From NCBI RefSeq assembly GCF_000284335.1, contig NC_017096.1, positions 434,001 through 498,000 of the forward strand: a stretch of 64,000 nt of DNA, in the 5' to 3' direction. Shown here one piece after another: positions 16,463-26,793 of the stretch. Source of the stretch: Caldisericum exile AZM16c01 (GTDB lineage Bacteria; Caldisericota; Caldisericia; Caldisericales; Caldisericaceae). Every line of letters starts with the position of its first letter. Positions within the stretch are counted from its first letter, which is position 1. Under the pieces are notes generated by a model. It had not been told where the DNA came from. It did no database searches and worked only from the letters and a program-made list of their open reading frames with translations. The translations under genes and the position numbers were made by a program.

Positions 16463-19045
16463 ATGAATAGTAAGGAGATAAGAGAAGGTTTTTTAAAATA
16501 TTTTGAAACCAAGGGGCACTTGAGACTCAAGAGTTTTTCGTTAGTGCCACAGGATCCTACACTTCTCTTTACAGCGGCAGGCATGGTGCCATTAAAGTCG
16601 TATTTTCTTGGGGAGGAAATTCCACCTTCAAGACGTATAACAACAGTTCAAAAGTGTGTAAGGACTAACGATATTGAAAATGTAGGCAACACTCCAAGGC
16701 ACCACACATTTTTTGAAATGCTTGGAAACTTCTCTATTGGCGATTACTTTAAAGAAGAGGCAATTGCCTTTGCGATGGAATTTATCCTTGACTTCTTGAA
16801 ATTGCCAAAAGAAAGGCTCTGGGTTACGATCTATAAAGACGACCTTGAAACAAAAGAAATTTGGAAGAAGCACGGCATTCCAGAAGAACGAATAATTCCA
16901 CTTGGCGAAGAGGATAACTTCTGGATGATGGGGCCTGTTGGTCCGTGTGGTCCATGCTCGGAAATTTATTACGATAGAGGTGCTATAAACGAAAAAGAAG
17001 AGCACGAACTTCCAGGGTCATCAGAGCGTCGATTTCTTGAATTTTGGAGCCTTGTTTTTACTCAATATGACAGGCAAATTGATGGCACATTAAAGCCTCT
17101 TCCAAGGAAAAATATCGATACAGGAATGGGGCTTGAAAGGATTACCAGTATCATTGAGGGTGTTGATTCAGATTTTGAAACGGATCTATTTATGCCGATC
17201 ATTGAGCATATCGAAAAGTTATCAGGTGTTTCATACAAAAATTCAGATAGGTCGATTCGTGCGATGCGTGCAATTGCAGACCATGCAAGGGCTGTTACCT
17301 TCCTTATCGCAGATCATGTTATACCAAGTAATGAAAAGCGTGGTTATGTTTTGCGAAGGCTCATTCGAAGGGCGATGCTTTTTGGACGTTCGATAAATCT
17401 TACAGAGCCGTTCCTTTATAAACTTTCAGAAACTGTTTCAAACCTTATGGGTGACATTTATCCAGAGGTAAAGGAAGATCTTTCTTATATTCAATCAGTT
17501 TTAAAGGAGGAAGAAACAAAATTTAATACAACCCTTAAAGATGGTCTTTACTACCTTGATAATGTAATAGAAGATTACAAGAAAAAAGGTGAAAAAGAAA
17601 TCCCAGGAGATGTTGTATTTTACCTATATGATACTCTTGGTGTGCCTGTTGAAATTACAGAACTTGCACTCAAAGAAGTTGGCTTTACGTATAACAAAGA
17701 GCGCTTTGAGGAACTTCTTGAAAGTCAAAGAGAAAAGGCAAGAGCATCATTTAAAGGAAGTGAAGCATTCCTTGAAAGAGTTTCTTTTGGTGCAGTGAAA
17801 AATGCTGTTGGGTCTGTTGAATTTGTCGGTTATGAGACACTTGAAACAGTTGCAACACTTAAGTCAATTATTGTTGATGGAAATATCGTTAATAGTGCAA
17901 CTGACACAGATGGAATCCTCGTGTTTGATAAAACTCCATTTTATGCAGAGAAAGGTGGCCAGGTTGGAGACACGGGAATTATAAAGGGAGAAAATTTTGA
18001 ATTCGAAGTTTATGATACGCAGGCACCTGTTGAGGGACTCACTGTCCATATCGGGAAACTCAATGGGTCTACAAAGGTGGGAGATATTGCTTCACTTTCA
18101 GTTGATGCATTGCGAAGGCAAGCAATAAAGAGAGCACATACTTCAACTCATATCTTGCAGGCAGTTTTAAGAAAGCATTTTGGGGAAAATATAATGCAAC
18201 AAGGCTCCGAAGTAAAAGATGACGAATTTAGGTTTGACTTTAATTTCCAAGGAACATTCGAGCCTGAAGAACTATTCAGGATTGAAAAAGAAATTAACGA
18301 AATTGTTTTGAAAAATAAAAAGGTAAATGTTCATGTGATGCCTTTTAATAAGGCAAAAGAATTTGGTGCACTTGCATTCTTTGAAGAAAAATATGGCGAT
18401 GTGGTGCGTGTTATTGAAGTTGAAGGTGTAAGCAAAGAATTATGCGGTGGCACGCACGTTTCAAATACAGGTGAAATTGGTCTTGTTGTGCTTATGCAAC
18501 CAAAGACCGTTGCATCCGGAATAAAAAGAATTGAAGGCCTCACGGGCCTTAAGGCTTACGATTTCTTGACAAATAAGAGAAAACTTATAACCGTTCTTGA
18601 AAATTCACTTAAAACGCAGGAAGACAAACTCGTTAGTAAAAGTGAAGAAATTCAATCAAAGGTTAAGGAACTTGAAAAGGAACTTGCAAATCTTAAATCC
18701 AAACTCCTTGAAGGCGTAATCAGGAATCTCGAAGAGACGCTAAAATTTAAAGGGACACCTATTTATGTTTATGACTTTAAAGAGGGTACCCTTAATGATC
18801 TAAGAAAGGCCTACGATTTATCTAAAAAATACTTAAAAGAAGGGTCTGTTATTTTTACATCTAAATTTAATGGCACTTCGTTTATCCTTGTAGGAAGCCT
18901 TGATGATAAGTTATCAAGTCTTGAGATTCTTGAGATGATTAAAGAAGTAGTTTCCTTAAAAGGTGGTGGAAACGAACGTATCGCACAGGGAAGTTTTGAT
19001 GGTATTATAGAAATAGAAAAAGTTATAAACATATTAGGTGGGTGA
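16463..19045 (+). CDS. alaS: Alanyl-tRNA synthetase
   Basis: A full-length class II enzyme of 860 residues. Motif 1-3 regions lie in the first 250 residues (TFFEMLGNFSIGDYF; GPCGPCSEIYYDRG; NIDTGMGLERI). The editing domain has zinc/metal motifs HTSTHILQAVLRKH (about residue 560) and CGGTHVSNTGEIG (about residue 660). A C-terminal coiled coil and C-Ala domain follow. The GTGA overlap with ruvX gives the classic alaS-ruvX pair, continued by mltG. Confidence 0.97.
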   Translation: MNSKEIREGFLKYFETKGHLRLKSFSLVPQDPTLLFTAAGMVPLKSYFLGEEIPPSRRITTVQKCVRTNDIENVGNTPRHHTFFEMLGNFSIGDYFKEEAIAFAMEFILDFLKLPKERLWVTIYKDDLETKEIWKKHGIPEERIIPLGEEDNFWMMGPVGPCGPCSEIYYDRGAINEKEEHELPGSSERRFLEFWSLVFTQYDRQIDGTLKPLPRKNIDTGMGLERITSIIEGVDSDFETDLFMPIIEHIEKLSGVSYKNSDRSIRAMRAIADHARAVTFLIADHVIPSNEKRGYVLRRLIRRAMLFGRSINLTEPFLYKLSETVSNLMGDIYPEVKEDLSYIQSVLKEEETKFNTTLKDGLYYLDNVIEDYKKKGEKEIPGDVVFYLYDTLGVPVEITELALKEVGFTYNKERFEELLESQREKARASFKGSEAFLERVSFGAVKNAVGSVEFVGYETLETVATLKSIIVDGNIVNSATDTDGILVFDKTPFYAEKGGQVGDTGIIKGENFEFEVYDTQAPVEGLTVHIGKLNGSTKVGDIASLSVDALRRQAIKRAHTSTHILQAVLRKHFGENIMQQGSEVKDDEFRFDFNFQGTFEPEELFRIEKEINEIVLKNKKVNVHVMPFNKAKEFGALAFFEEKYGDVVRVIEVEGVSKELCGGTHVSNTGEIGLVVLMQPKTVASGIKRIEGLTGLKAYDFLTNKRKLITVLENSLKTQEDKLVSKSEEIQSKVKELEKELANLKSKLLEGVIRNLEETLKFKGTPIYVYDFKEGTLNDLRKAYDLSKKYLKEGSVIFTSKFNGTSFILVGSLDDKLSSLEILEMIKEVVSLKGGGNERIAQGSFDGIIEIEKVINILGG

Positions 19046-19491
19046 TTTTGGAGGAGTTAAAACCAATTTTAGCACTCGATGTTGGAAACGTTAATATTGG
19101 TGTTGCAATTTCCGATAAGGAACATATTTTTGCAATGCCTTTGGCTATCATTAAAAGAGATGGTTCGGAAATAGATGCGATAAAGAATATTATTGAGGAA
19201 AAAAGTATTGAGGAAGTCGTTGTAGGTCTTCCTAAAAACCTTAATGGCACGATTGGACCACAAGCAAATATTGTTCTTGAGTTTTTAGAAAAACTCAAGG
19301 AAGCACTACCCAATATAAAATTTGTTACATGGGACGAGCGATACACGAGTGTTATTACCCATAAGATGCTTAAATTTCAAGGAATTCGCTCCAAAAAAGA
19401 GCGTAAGATAAAGGATAAGTTTGAGGCACTATTTATCCTTGAAAGTTATCTTGAATTTTTAAGGAGGCAAAAACGGGAAGAAGAAAGTTAA
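19042..19491 (+). CDS. ruvX: YqgF/RuvX family putative Holliday junction resolvase
   Basis: A 149-residue RNase H-fold protein with GTG start overlapping the alaS stop. Motifs: ILALDVGNVNIGVAISD (first catalytic Asp; usual DxGxxRxG has Asn in place of Arg here), VVGLPKNLNGTIGPQA (Glu-equivalent region) and TWDERYTSVITHKML (last Asp). The family processes Holliday junctions or pre-16S rRNA. The basic C-terminal tail RRQKREEES contains an AAGGAGG that probably serves as the SD for mltG. Confidence 0.88.
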   Translation: MILEELKPILALDVGNVNIGVAISDKEHIFAMPLAIIKRDGSEIDAIKNIIEEKSIEEVVVGLPKNLNGTIGPQANIVLEFLEKLKEALPNIKFVTWDERYTSVITHKMLKFQGIRSKKERKIKDKFEALFILESYLEFLRRQKREEES

Positions 19492-19502
19492 TAATCATTG
19501 CG

Positions 19503-20429
19503 TTGGTTTTGGCGATGGCGGTTCTTACGATATTAACATTCTCGTTTTTTGAGCCGTTTTTTATTTTTAAAACTGCTAAAACCATCGGACTTGATAAGGG
19601 ACTATCCCCAAAAGAAATTGCATTTACCTTGAAGGATGAAGGTGTTCTTTTAGAGCCGTATTCCTTTATTTTCTGGTCAAAGGTGCTTAATTATGACTCA
19701 AAATTGAAGAGTGGCATATATGATCTTACGCCTGTTTCAAATATGAGCGAACTTTTTTTGGCGCTTTCAAAAGGAGGGCGACCAAAAGAGATAAGTATAA
19801 CAATTCCTGAGGGCTTTACATCCATAGATATTGCAGAGCGCCTCAACAAAAATGGTATTGTAAAGGATAAGGATTTATTTTTAAAATTCATCAAACCTTA
19901 CGAAGGCTATCTTTTTCCTGATACTTATAATTTTTATGAAGATATGCAGTATGATGCAATCTTAAAAAAGTTTTTGGATAGATTTAATGAAGTTGTGCCC
20001 AAAAATTATGAAGAACTTGCAAAGAAAAAAGGCCTGACCAAAGAACAAGCGATAGTTCTTGCATCAATTGTTGAAAAAGAGGCAAAATTTGACGAAGATA
20101 GGCTTCTTGTTGCATCGGTTTTTTTAAATAGACTTTCAATTGGAATGCCACTTCAAGCAGATTCAACAATCCTCTATGCGCTTGGCACACATAAGGAGTG
20201 GCTTACAAAGGAAGATTACCAGATTGATTCTCCATACAACACGTATAGGTACGCAGGGCTTCCACCAACTCCTATCTGTAATCCGGGGCTAAAATCGATA
20301 ATGGCAGTAGTTGAGGCACCAAAAACTGATTATTATTATTTTATGACAACACCTGATGGAAAGGCGATTTTTTCGAAGACACTTGCAGAGCATGAGGCGA
20401 ATCTCAGAAAGTATTATGGAGGCACATGA
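19503..20429 (+). CDS. mltG: Endolytic murein transglycosylase MltG (YceG-like)
   Basis: A membrane-anchored peptidoglycan transglycosylase that cuts nascent glycan strands. An N-terminal TM helix (VLAMAVLTILTFSFFEPFF) is followed by a LysM-like subdomain and the YceG core. The catalytic Glu is in ASIVEKEAKFDEDR, followed by VFLNRLSIGMPLQADSTILYALG and the SPYNTYRYAGLPPTPICNPG signature. The first available TTG at 19503 removes a few hydrophobic residues (KLIIIA) that the open upstream frame would add. The true start is uncertain because no ATG or GTG lies suitably behind AGGAGG at 19461. Confidence 0.88.
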   Translation: MVLAMAVLTILTFSFFEPFFIFKTAKTIGLDKGLSPKEIAFTLKDEGVLLEPYSFIFWSKVLNYDSKLKSGIYDLTPVSNMSELFLALSKGGRPKEISITIPEGFTSIDIAERLNKNGIVKDKDLFLKFIKPYEGYLFPDTYNFYEDMQYDAILKKFLDRFNEVVPKNYEELAKKKGLTKEQAIVLASIVEKEAKFDEDRLLVASVFLNRLSIGMPLQADSTILYALGTHKEWLTKEDYQIDSPYNTYRYAGLPPTPICNPGLKSIMAVVEAPKTDYYYFMTTPDGKAIFSKTLAEHEANLRKYYGGT

Positions 20430-20654
20430 ATGGAAGACTTAAATGAAGTAAAGAAAAGAGAAGTGGTTCGAAGGATAAAAATGAAAAAAGAGTGGATCTG
20501 GTTTGTGCAGGCAATCTTTGAAGATACTCACATGGCTGCAATTACCCTTGGTGACTCTGAGAGTCTAACATTTTTTTACGACAAAAAGAACGAAGACTTC
20601 ATAAACGAATATTTGTCAAAAATTTTTGCGTTTTTAGAAAAAGAAGATTTGTAA
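20430..20654 (+). CDS. DUF4911-like small protein
   Basis: A 74-residue soluble protein starting one base after the mltG stop. The pattern VVRRIKMKKEWIWFVQAIFEDTHMAAITLGD followed by a short beta/helix end resembles the DUF4911 family: about 70 residues, unknown function, often near Fe-S or tRNA genes in Clostridia. It is co-transcribed with alaS-ruvX-mltG. Assignment rests on length and weak pattern. Confidence 0.5.
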   Translation: MEDLNEVKKREVVRRIKMKKEWIWFVQAIFEDTHMAAITLGDSESLTFFYDKKNEDFINEYLSKIFAFLEKEDL

Positions 20655-20655
20655 T

Positions 20656-21380
20656 TTGAAAAAAATTGTTTATGCAAAATCACCTTTGTCGAAATCAAGG
20701 ATTGCAGAGTACAACATTAACCCATATCTTGGTTGCACTCATGGGGGTAGGTATTGCTATGCTTCGATGATTATTGAGAGGTTTCACAATAAAGATGAAG
20801 TATGGGGGGAATTTGTAGATGTGCGAATGAATACCCCTGAAAACATTCTTAGAGAACTCAAAAATAAAAAAAGTGCAGATATTTATATGTCGTTGATGAC
20901 CGATTGTTACCAACCGATAGAAGAAAAATATCAAATTACAAGAAAACACTCCTAAGCATCCTTAATCTTGAGAATACACTTTTTCACGATAAGTTCTCTA
21001 TTACTATTCAATCAAAATCAAGCCTTGTTTTAAGAGATCTTGATACTTTAAAGCAATTTAAAGATATCACATTGGGCATAACCATCACCACTTTGAATGA
21101 ACAAATTTCAAAAATTTTTAAGAATTGAGCATCAAGTCCATTTGAGAGGCTTAAAACCTTTGAGGTTCTTAACAAAAATAGGATTAAAACGTATGCATTT
21201 TTTGGGCCAATGCTTCCAGGAATTTCAATTTCATACGATAAAATCCGTGAGATTGTACAGGCGATATTCGAAACCGGAACAAAAGAGATTGTAATTCCTT
21301 ATTTAACGACTGCTCATGGTTATACAGGAAAAACTTTTAAATTAAAGATTAATAGACATTATCTTTCAAAATGCTTTTAA
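20656..21380 (+). pseudogene. Broken SPL-type radical SAM protein gene
   Basis: Three independent defects lie in an otherwise continuous SPL/COG1533-like protein. The 4Fe-4S motif reads GCTHGGRYCYA, so the middle Cys of CxxxCxxC is Gly (single-base change). A frame change at an A-run near 20940 joins EEKYQITRK to TLLSILNLENT, consistent with loss of one A. An in-frame TGA at 21126 precedes ASSPFERL, where relatives read EPxASSPxERL. Downstream KTYAFFGPMLPGIS is well conserved. The reading frame ends at 21380. The gene is very recently inactivated. Confidence 0.78.
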
Positions 21381-21467
21381 AAAATCAAAAAAATAATAGA
21401 ATATAATTTGGGAAGATGGGGATTAATTTTTAATGTTGAAAAGTGGCATGAAAGGAAGGAGGCTTCG

Positions 21468-22496
21468 ATGAAAGCGGTATTAAAAAAGGAAAGGGATGTT
21501 GGTTTCGTGATTGAAGATGTTCCGATGCCTAAAATTGGAGATGATGAAATTCTTGTGAAGGTTGAGGTTGCCTCGATCTGTGGAACTGATGTCCATATAT
21601 ACGATTGGAATGAGTGGGCACAAAATAGGATTAACCCACCACTAATTGTTGGACATGAGTTTGCAGGTGTTGTTGTTGAAAAGGGCAAGGAAGTAAAGCG
21701 TATTAATATTGGAGACTTTGTCTCCGCTGAGACCCATATCTATTGTAATCACTGTGATATGTGCCTTATGAACCACAGGGAAGTGTGTAGAAATCTAAAG
21801 ATCTTAGGCGTCGATACAAATGGTGCATTTGCAGAATATGTAAAGATTCCCGAACGTGTTGCATGGGTGAATCCAAAGGAAATTCCACATAAATATGCTT
21901 CAATACAAGAACCACTTGGTAATGCAGTTGATACAGTGCTCTCAGAGGATATCTCTGGGAAAACCGTACTTATTACAGGTGCAGGACCAATAGGACTTCT
22001 TGCAATTGGAGTTGCAAGGGTGTTTGGTGCAACAAAAATAATCGTATCAGACCTTTCAAACTATCACCTTGAAATTGCAAAAAAGATGGGTGCAGATGTG
22101 GTTGTTAACCCAAAGGAAGCAAACCTTAGGGAAATTGTTCTCAATGAAACTAACGGTCTTGGAGTTGATGTTGCACTTGAGATGTCTGGTGCGAAATCTG
22201 CACTTTCCGATGCTCTTAAACTTACAAAATTTCTTGGGAGAGTTTCACTTTTAGGACTTTTTGATAACAATGTTGAAATCAATCTTACGGACGATGTGAT
22301 TTTCAAGAAATTGCGAATCTATGGAATTACAGGAAGAAGAATTTTTGAAACATGGCAAATTGTTTCAGATTTGCTTAGAAGCAAAAGACTAGATGTGTCT
22401 CCTGTAATAACTCACGAGTTTAAATTGGAAGAAGTGGAAAAAGGCATAAAACTCATGAAAAGCCATCAATCAGGAAAAATATTACTACATCCATAG
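21468..22496 (+). CDS. tdh: L-threonine 3-dehydrogenase
   Basis: A zinc MDR dehydrogenase that oxidises threonine to 2-amino-3-ketobutyrate with NAD+. Motifs: SICGTDVHIYDWNEWAQ (catalytic Zn Cys), VGHEFAG, four structural Zn cysteines in HIYCNHCDMCLMNHREVC, and the Rossmann loop ITGAGPIGLLAIGVAR. The frame is open from 21408, but the ATG at 21468 follows GGAAGGAGG and aligns with known N-termini (MKAVLKK). The product is about 342 residues, the normal length. It forms an operon with kbl. Confidence 0.95.
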   Translation: MKAVLKKERDVGFVIEDVPMPKIGDDEILVKVEVASICGTDVHIYDWNEWAQNRINPPLIVGHEFAGVVVEKGKEVKRINIGDFVSAETHIYCNHCDMCLMNHREVCRNLKILGVDTNGAFAEYVKIPERVAWVNPKEIPHKYASIQEPLGNAVDTVLSEDISGKTVLITGAGPIGLLAIGVARVFGATKIIVSDLSNYHLEIAKKMGADVVVNPKEANLREIVLNETNGLGVDVALEMSGAKSALSDALKLTKFLGRVSLLGLFDNNVEINLTDDVIFKKLRIYGITGRRIFETWQIVSDLLRSKRLDVSPVITHEFKLEEVEKGIKLMKSHQSGKILLHP

Positions 22497-22513
22497 TTTA
22501 GGAGGTGAGCATA

Positions 22514-23695
22514 ATGGATAAATTCGAATTTATGCGAAAAGAACTTGATGAGTTAAAAGAGAAAGGGACTTACAACACAATACGTGTGCTCGAAAGTGCA
22601 CAAGGCCCTTGGGTTGTAATAAACGGGAGAAAAATGCTCAACCTTTGTGCGAATAACTATCTTGGACTTATTACCAATGAAGAGGTTAAGAGTGCTGCAA
22701 TCGAGGGTGTGAAAAATTTTGGAGTTGGTGCAGGTGCCGTAAGGACAATTGCAGGAACACTTACGCTCCACGAGGAACTTGAGAAAAAACTTGCCGAGTT
22801 TAAGCATGCAGAGGCAGTAATACTTCTTCAATCCGGAATTCTTGCAAATATTGCAACAATACCTCTTGTTGTTGGAGAAGGTGATCTCATATTCTCCGAT
22901 GAGTTAAACCATGCTTCAATTATTGATGGGTGCAGACTAAGTAAGGCAACAATTATTCGATACAAACACCTTGATATGGCAGATTTGAAAGAAAAACTTG
23001 AGGATTACAAGGACTATAACGTTCGAAAACTCATTGTTACAGATGGTGTATTTAGTATGGACGGAGATATTGCCCCTCTCCCAGATATTGTTGAACTTGG
23101 AGAAAAATATGGTGCAATAACAATGGTTGACGATGCTCACGGTGAAGGCGTGCTTGGTGACCATGGAAGAGGAATTGTTGATTACTTCCATCTTGAAGGC
23201 AAAATTGATATTGATGTTGGCACTCTTTCAAAGGCATTTGGTGTTATTGGCGGATACGTTGCAGGCAATAACACCCTCATCGAATACATGAAACAGAGGG
23301 CTCGTCCTTTCCTGTTCTCAACGCCATTATCACCTGCAGATACTTCTGCCCTTATAAAGGTTGTTGAGATCCTTTCAAAAGATGACTCACTTGTTAAAAA
23401 ACTATGGGAGAATGGAAATTACATTAAAGAACAATTCAAGTCATATGGTTTTAACATTGGGCATTCGCAAACACCCATTACACCTGTAATTATAGGTGAA
23501 GAAAAAACGGCTATGGAATTTAGCAAAATGCTCTTTGAGGAAGGAGTTTTTGCACAAGGTATTGTTTATCCAACCGTTCCAAAGGGAACTGCAAGAATTA
23601 GAGTTATGGTTTCTGCTGCTCACACAAAAGATGACCTCGACTTTGGTATAAAAAAGTTTGTTGAAATAGGAAGAAAATTAGGAGTGGTTAAATGA
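22514..23695 (+). CDS. kbl: Glycine C-acetyltransferase (2-amino-3-ketobutyrate CoA ligase)
   Basis: A PLP enzyme of the alpha-oxoamine synthase family that cleaves the Tdh product with CoA to glycine and acetyl-CoA. Motifs: NNYLGL near residue 47, [42 protein letters not shown] and the PLP lysine in [20 protein letters not shown] 22514 is preferred over GTG 22505 because AGGAGG (22500-22505) is correctly spaced from it. Together with tdh it makes a complete threonine degradation route. Confidence 0.95.
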   Translation: MDKFEFMRKELDELKEKGTYNTIRVLESAQGPWVVINGRKMLNLCANNYLGLITNEEVKSAAIEGVKNFGVGAGAVRTIAGTLTLHEELEKKLAEFKHAEAVILLQSGILANIATIPLVVGEGDLIFSDELNHASIIDGCRLSKATIIRYKHLDMADLKEKLEDYKDYNVRKLIVTDGVFSMDGDIAPLPDIVELGEKYGAITMVDDAHGEGVLGDHGRGIVDYFHLEGKIDIDVGTLSKAFGVIGGYVAGNNTLIEYMKQRARPFLFSTPLSPADTSALIKVVEILSKDDSLVKKLWENGNYIKEQFKSYGFNIGHSQTPITPVIIGEEKTAMEFSKMLFEEGVFAQGIVYPTVPKGTARIRVMVSAAHTKDDLDFGIKKFVEIGRKLGVVK

Positions 23696-25053
23696 TAACA
23701 GGGGTTGTCTTAGGTGCTGGAATCGGCAAAAGGATGCACTCAAAGTTGCCGAAAGTGCTCCACAAAATCTGTGGAAGAGAAATGATTTTTTATGCAATTG
23801 ATTCTATAAAAGAAATAGTAGATAACGGGTTAATCGTTGTGATAAATGAAGCAATACCAAAAGAGATTTTTGAAGGCTTTGAAGTAAGAATTCAAAAGAC
23901 ACCGCTTGGAACAGGTGATGCAGTAAAGGTTGCAATAGATGGTTTTGATACAGACCTTGTTCTTATAACAACTGGAGACAACCCCCTTTTCGAGAAGGAT
24001 GATATCCTTGGTTTTTACAATTTCTTTAAAGAAACAAATTCCGACATTGCATTCATTTCAGCCGAGGCAGAAGATCCAACAAACCTTGGGAGAGTTATAA
24101 GGAAGGGAGATGAGTTTATAAAAATAGTAGAGGAGTCTGATGCATCTTCTGATGAAAAAACGATAAAAGAAATTAATACAGGAGTATATATCTTCAAATT
24201 TAGTTATCTAAAAAGTCTTCTTAAAAAACTTTCTAATGCAAATGCACAAGGCGAATACTATCTTACCGATACACTTTCTTTAGCAAAAAGCGAAGGACTC
24301 AAAGTTAGCGTCTACAAATTGCCGAGAAAATTTCCAATTTATGGTGTTAACAATAGGTTTGAACTAACGATTGCAGAAAAAATCATTCAAGAGAAAATTT
24401 TAAAAAAACATATGCTTAATGGAGTTACGATACACAATCCCGAAACTCAAAAAATCGATTACTTTGTTGAAATTGGAAATGACACAGAAATTCTTCCGGG
24501 ATGTATCCTCGAAGGTAAAACAAAAATTGAATCTGATTGCGTTATTGGACCATTTACACAAATTGTTGATTCACATATTTCAAGAGGAAGTTCTGTGAAA
24601 CAATCAGTTGTTCTTAATTCTTATGTAGGAGAAAACTGCACCATTGGACCTTTTGCCTATGTGCGACCTGAAAATATGCTTGTTAAAAATGTAAAAATTG
24701 GCACTTTTGTTGAAGTGAAAAAATCCAAGTTTGATGAAGGAGCAAAAGTGCCTCACCTTTCCTATATTGGAGATGCAACTGTTGGAAAAAATGTTAACAT
24801 AGGAGCAGGCACAATTACTTGTAATTTTTCAGGCCTTGAAGGCAACAAGAAAAATCCAACATACATTGAGGATGATGTGTTTGTTGGTTCACACTCAACT
24901 CTTGTTGCACCACTTGTAATTAGAAAAGGTGCATATACTGCTGCAGGTTCAGTTATAACTCAGGAAGTTCCAGAGGATTCTCTTGCTATTGCAAGAGCAC
25001 AACAGGTTAATAAAATAGGTTGGGTGAAGAGGAGGAAGGGGCAAAATGGTTAA
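23692..25053 (+). CDS. glmU: Bifunctional GlmU (UDP-GlcNAc pyrophosphorylase/GlcN-1-P acetyltransferase)
   Basis: A 453-residue enzyme. The N-terminal uridyltransferase has [18 protein letters not shown] (nucleotide loop) and TTGDNPLF. The C-terminal half is a left-handed beta-helix of hexapeptides ending with [20 protein letters not shown] and the acetyltransferase region. It makes UDP-GlcNAc for peptidoglycan. It starts inside the last codons of kbl (ATGA overlap) and overlaps prs by 8 bp, the common glmU-prs pair. Confidence 0.95.
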   Translation: MITGVVLGAGIGKRMHSKLPKVLHKICGREMIFYAIDSIKEIVDNGLIVVINEAIPKEIFEGFEVRIQKTPLGTGDAVKVAIDGFDTDLVLITTGDNPLFEKDDILGFYNFFKETNSDIAFISAEAEDPTNLGRVIRKGDEFIKIVEESDASSDEKTIKEINTGVYIFKFSYLKSLLKKLSNANAQGEYYLTDTLSLAKSEGLKVSVYKLPRKFPIYGVNNRFELTIAEKIIQEKILKKHMLNGVTIHNPETQKIDYFVEIGNDTEILPGCILEGKTKIESDCVIGPFTQIVDSHISRGSSVKQSVVLNSYVGENCTIGPFAYVRPENMLVKNVKIGTFVEVKKSKFDEGAKVPHLSYIGDATVGKNVNIGAGTITCNFSGLEGNKKNPTYIEDDVFVGSHSTLVAPLVIRKGAYTAAGSVITQEVPEDSLAIARAQQVNKIGWVKRRKGQNG

Positions 25054-26011
25054 AGAAATCCTTTCAATGGATGAGGTGAAGATTTTTACAGGCAATTCAA
25101 ACGTGCCTCTTGCAGAGGCAATTGCTTCCTACTTAAACATGAAGTTAAGTCCTGCAATTGTTTCAAGATTTCCAGACGGGGAAATACAGGTAAGATGTCT
25201 TGAATCGGTAAGGGGTAAAGATGTTTTCATAATACAATCAACGCAAACGCCTGCCGAAAATTTACTTGAATTACTCATTATGATTGATGCTGTAAGACGT
25301 GCCTCTGCAAGGAGCATTTCTGCAGTAATTCCATTCTTCGGGTATGCAAGACAGGACAGAAAAACAAAATCAAGGGAACCAATTTCTGCAAAACTTGTTG
25401 CGAATCTCATAACAACAGCAGGTGCAACAAGGGTTATTTCAGTAGACTTACACGCAGCGCAAATTCAGGGATTTTTTGATATTCCTGCTGACAATCTCAC
25501 AGCGGTATTGCTCCTTGGAAAATACTTTCGAGAAAAGAATCTCGAAAACCCAGTGGTGGTTGCTCCAGACGTGGGGGCAGTACAGAGAGCAACTACATTT
25601 GCACAGGAAATACCACATGCAACGCAAGCAATTTTTGTGAAAAAGAGATTAAGTCCTGAAGAAGTTGAAACTTCAAGGCTTATTGGTGAGGTGGAAGAGA
25701 AAAGTGTAATCCTTGTTGATGATGCAATACACACTGGAAACACCCTTATAAGTGCAGCAAAAGAGGTATTGAGACGTGGTGCAAAAGAAGTTTATGCAAC
25801 GGCGACTCACGGAATATTTGCAGGTGATTCTCTCAAAAATCTTGAAGAATCCCCAATTAAGGAAATCGTAGTAACTGATACATTGCCTATTTTGAGTAGG
25901 CCATATTTACCTCAAAAAGTAAAGGTGTTAAGTGTTGCACCACTCATTGGCGAAGCGATAAGAAGAATTGTAATGCATGAATCTGTTTCTGAACTTTTTG
26001 AAAAAAAGTAA
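25046..26011 (+). CDS. prs: Ribose-phosphate pyrophosphokinase
   Basis: A 321-residue class I PRPP synthetase: ATP + ribose-5-P to PRPP. Motifs: RFPDGEIQVRCLESVRG, FFGYARQDRKTKSREPISAKL (flexible ATP loop), DLHAAQIQGFFDIPADNL and the PRPP-binding loop ILVDDAIHTGNTLISAA (usual VDDxIxTxGT). ATG at 25046 follows GAGGAGGAAGG; a second Met at residue 8 is less likely. Confidence 0.95.
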   Translation: MVKEILSMDEVKIFTGNSNVPLAEAIASYLNMKLSPAIVSRFPDGEIQVRCLESVRGKDVFIIQSTQTPAENLLELLIMIDAVRRASARSISAVIPFFGYARQDRKTKSREPISAKLVANLITTAGATRVISVDLHAAQIQGFFDIPADNLTAVLLLGKYFREKNLENPVVVAPDVGAVQRATTFAQEIPHATQAIFVKKRLSPEEVETSRLIGEVEEKSVILVDDAIHTGNTLISAAKEVLRRGAKEVYATATHGIFAGDSLKNLEESPIKEIVVTDTLPILSRPYLPQKVKVLSVAPLIGEAIRRIVMHESVSELFEKK

Positions 26012-26024
26012 TTTTTGATATAAT
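25998..26024 (+). promoter_or_regulatory. Promoter of rplY
   Basis: TTGAAA at 25998-26003 and TATAAT at 26019-26024 with a 15-bp spacer, overlapping the end of prs, then GAGGAGG and ATG 26059. Confidence 0.6.
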
Positions 26025-26058
26025 ATATGGCTAAATTGTTTATTGAGGAGGAATAGAT

Positions 26059-26727
26059 ATGAAAAGAGTTTCCATAAATGCAGAAAAAAGAGAAGTGACA
26101 ACAAAGGGCAATAACAACAAATTAAGGCAGGATGGAAAAATCCCTGCGGTAGTATATGGTAAAATTGTTGATACTTTTTATGTTGCAGTAAATTACAAGG
26201 AATTTACAAAACTTGAACGTGAGGTTGGCCGTTCTGCAATTTTTGATTTAAATATTGATGGTAAAGTATACCCTACAATTATAAAAGAAGTGCAAATTGA
26301 TCCAATTAAGAGAAATGTAATTCATATTGATTTTGAAGCGGTTGATCTTTCGAAACCTGTTTATACAACTATTCCTATTACCTTTGTAGGTGAAGCAGTA
26401 GGTGTGAAGAAGGGTGGCATTCTTGAGCCATCTCTCCACGAGATTGAGGTTGAAGGTCTTCTTACGGATCTTCCAGACAAGATTGAAGTTAATGTCTCGA
26501 ACCTGGACATTAAGGATGTTATTTACGTGAAAGATTTGAATCTTGGTGAAAAAGTAAAAATTTATTCTGATCCAGATGCTGTTATTGTATCTGTTGTTAC
26601 GCCTACGATAGAGGAAGTTGCAGCACCTACACCTTCTGAAGGAGAAGCGCAACCTGCCACTGTTAAGGCTGAAGCAAAAGGTGAGACAAAGCCTGAAGGA
26701 ACCAAAGAAGGAACCAAGGAGAAATAG
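26059..26727 (+). CDS. rplY: Ribosomal protein bL25, long (CTC) form
   Basis: Binds 5S rRNA in the large subunit. The 222-residue protein has the N-terminal L25 fold (RQDGKIPAVVYGK near residue 22; HIDFEAVDLSKPV near residue 93) and the C-terminal TL5/CTC beta-domain. It has a low-complexity acidic/lysine tail, APTPSEGEAQPATVKAEAKG, at the end. A dedicated promoter precedes it and a strong terminator follows. Confidence 0.93.
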   Translation: MKRVSINAEKREVTTKGNNNKLRQDGKIPAVVYGKIVDTFYVAVNYKEFTKLEREVGRSAIFDLNIDGKVYPTIIKEVQIDPIKRNVIHIDFEAVDLSKPVYTTIPITFVGEAVGVKKGGILEPSLHEIEVEGLLTDLPDKIEVNVSNLDIKDVIYVKDLNLGEKVKIYSDPDAVIVSVVTPTIEEVAAPTPSEGEAQPATVKAEAKGETKPEGTKEGTKEK

Positions 26728-26749
26728 GGCTTATACGACATATTCTATT

Positions 26750-26782
26750 GGCTACCCATATTGTGGGGTAGCCATATTTTTT
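26750..26782 (+). terminator. Terminator after rplY
   Basis: Stem GGCTACCC / GGGTAGCC with an 8-nt loop, then ATATTTTTT. It lies just upstream of the ymdB SD, so ymdB expression needs read-through or its own promoter. Confidence 0.88.
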
Positions 26783-26793
26783 AAGGAGAAAAA

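Noticed and set aside
21126-21128. In-frame TGA in the radical SAM gene as a selenocysteine codon
   Set aside because: Relatives have a non-Cys residue here, no SECIS-like hairpin follows, and the gene has two other lesions.
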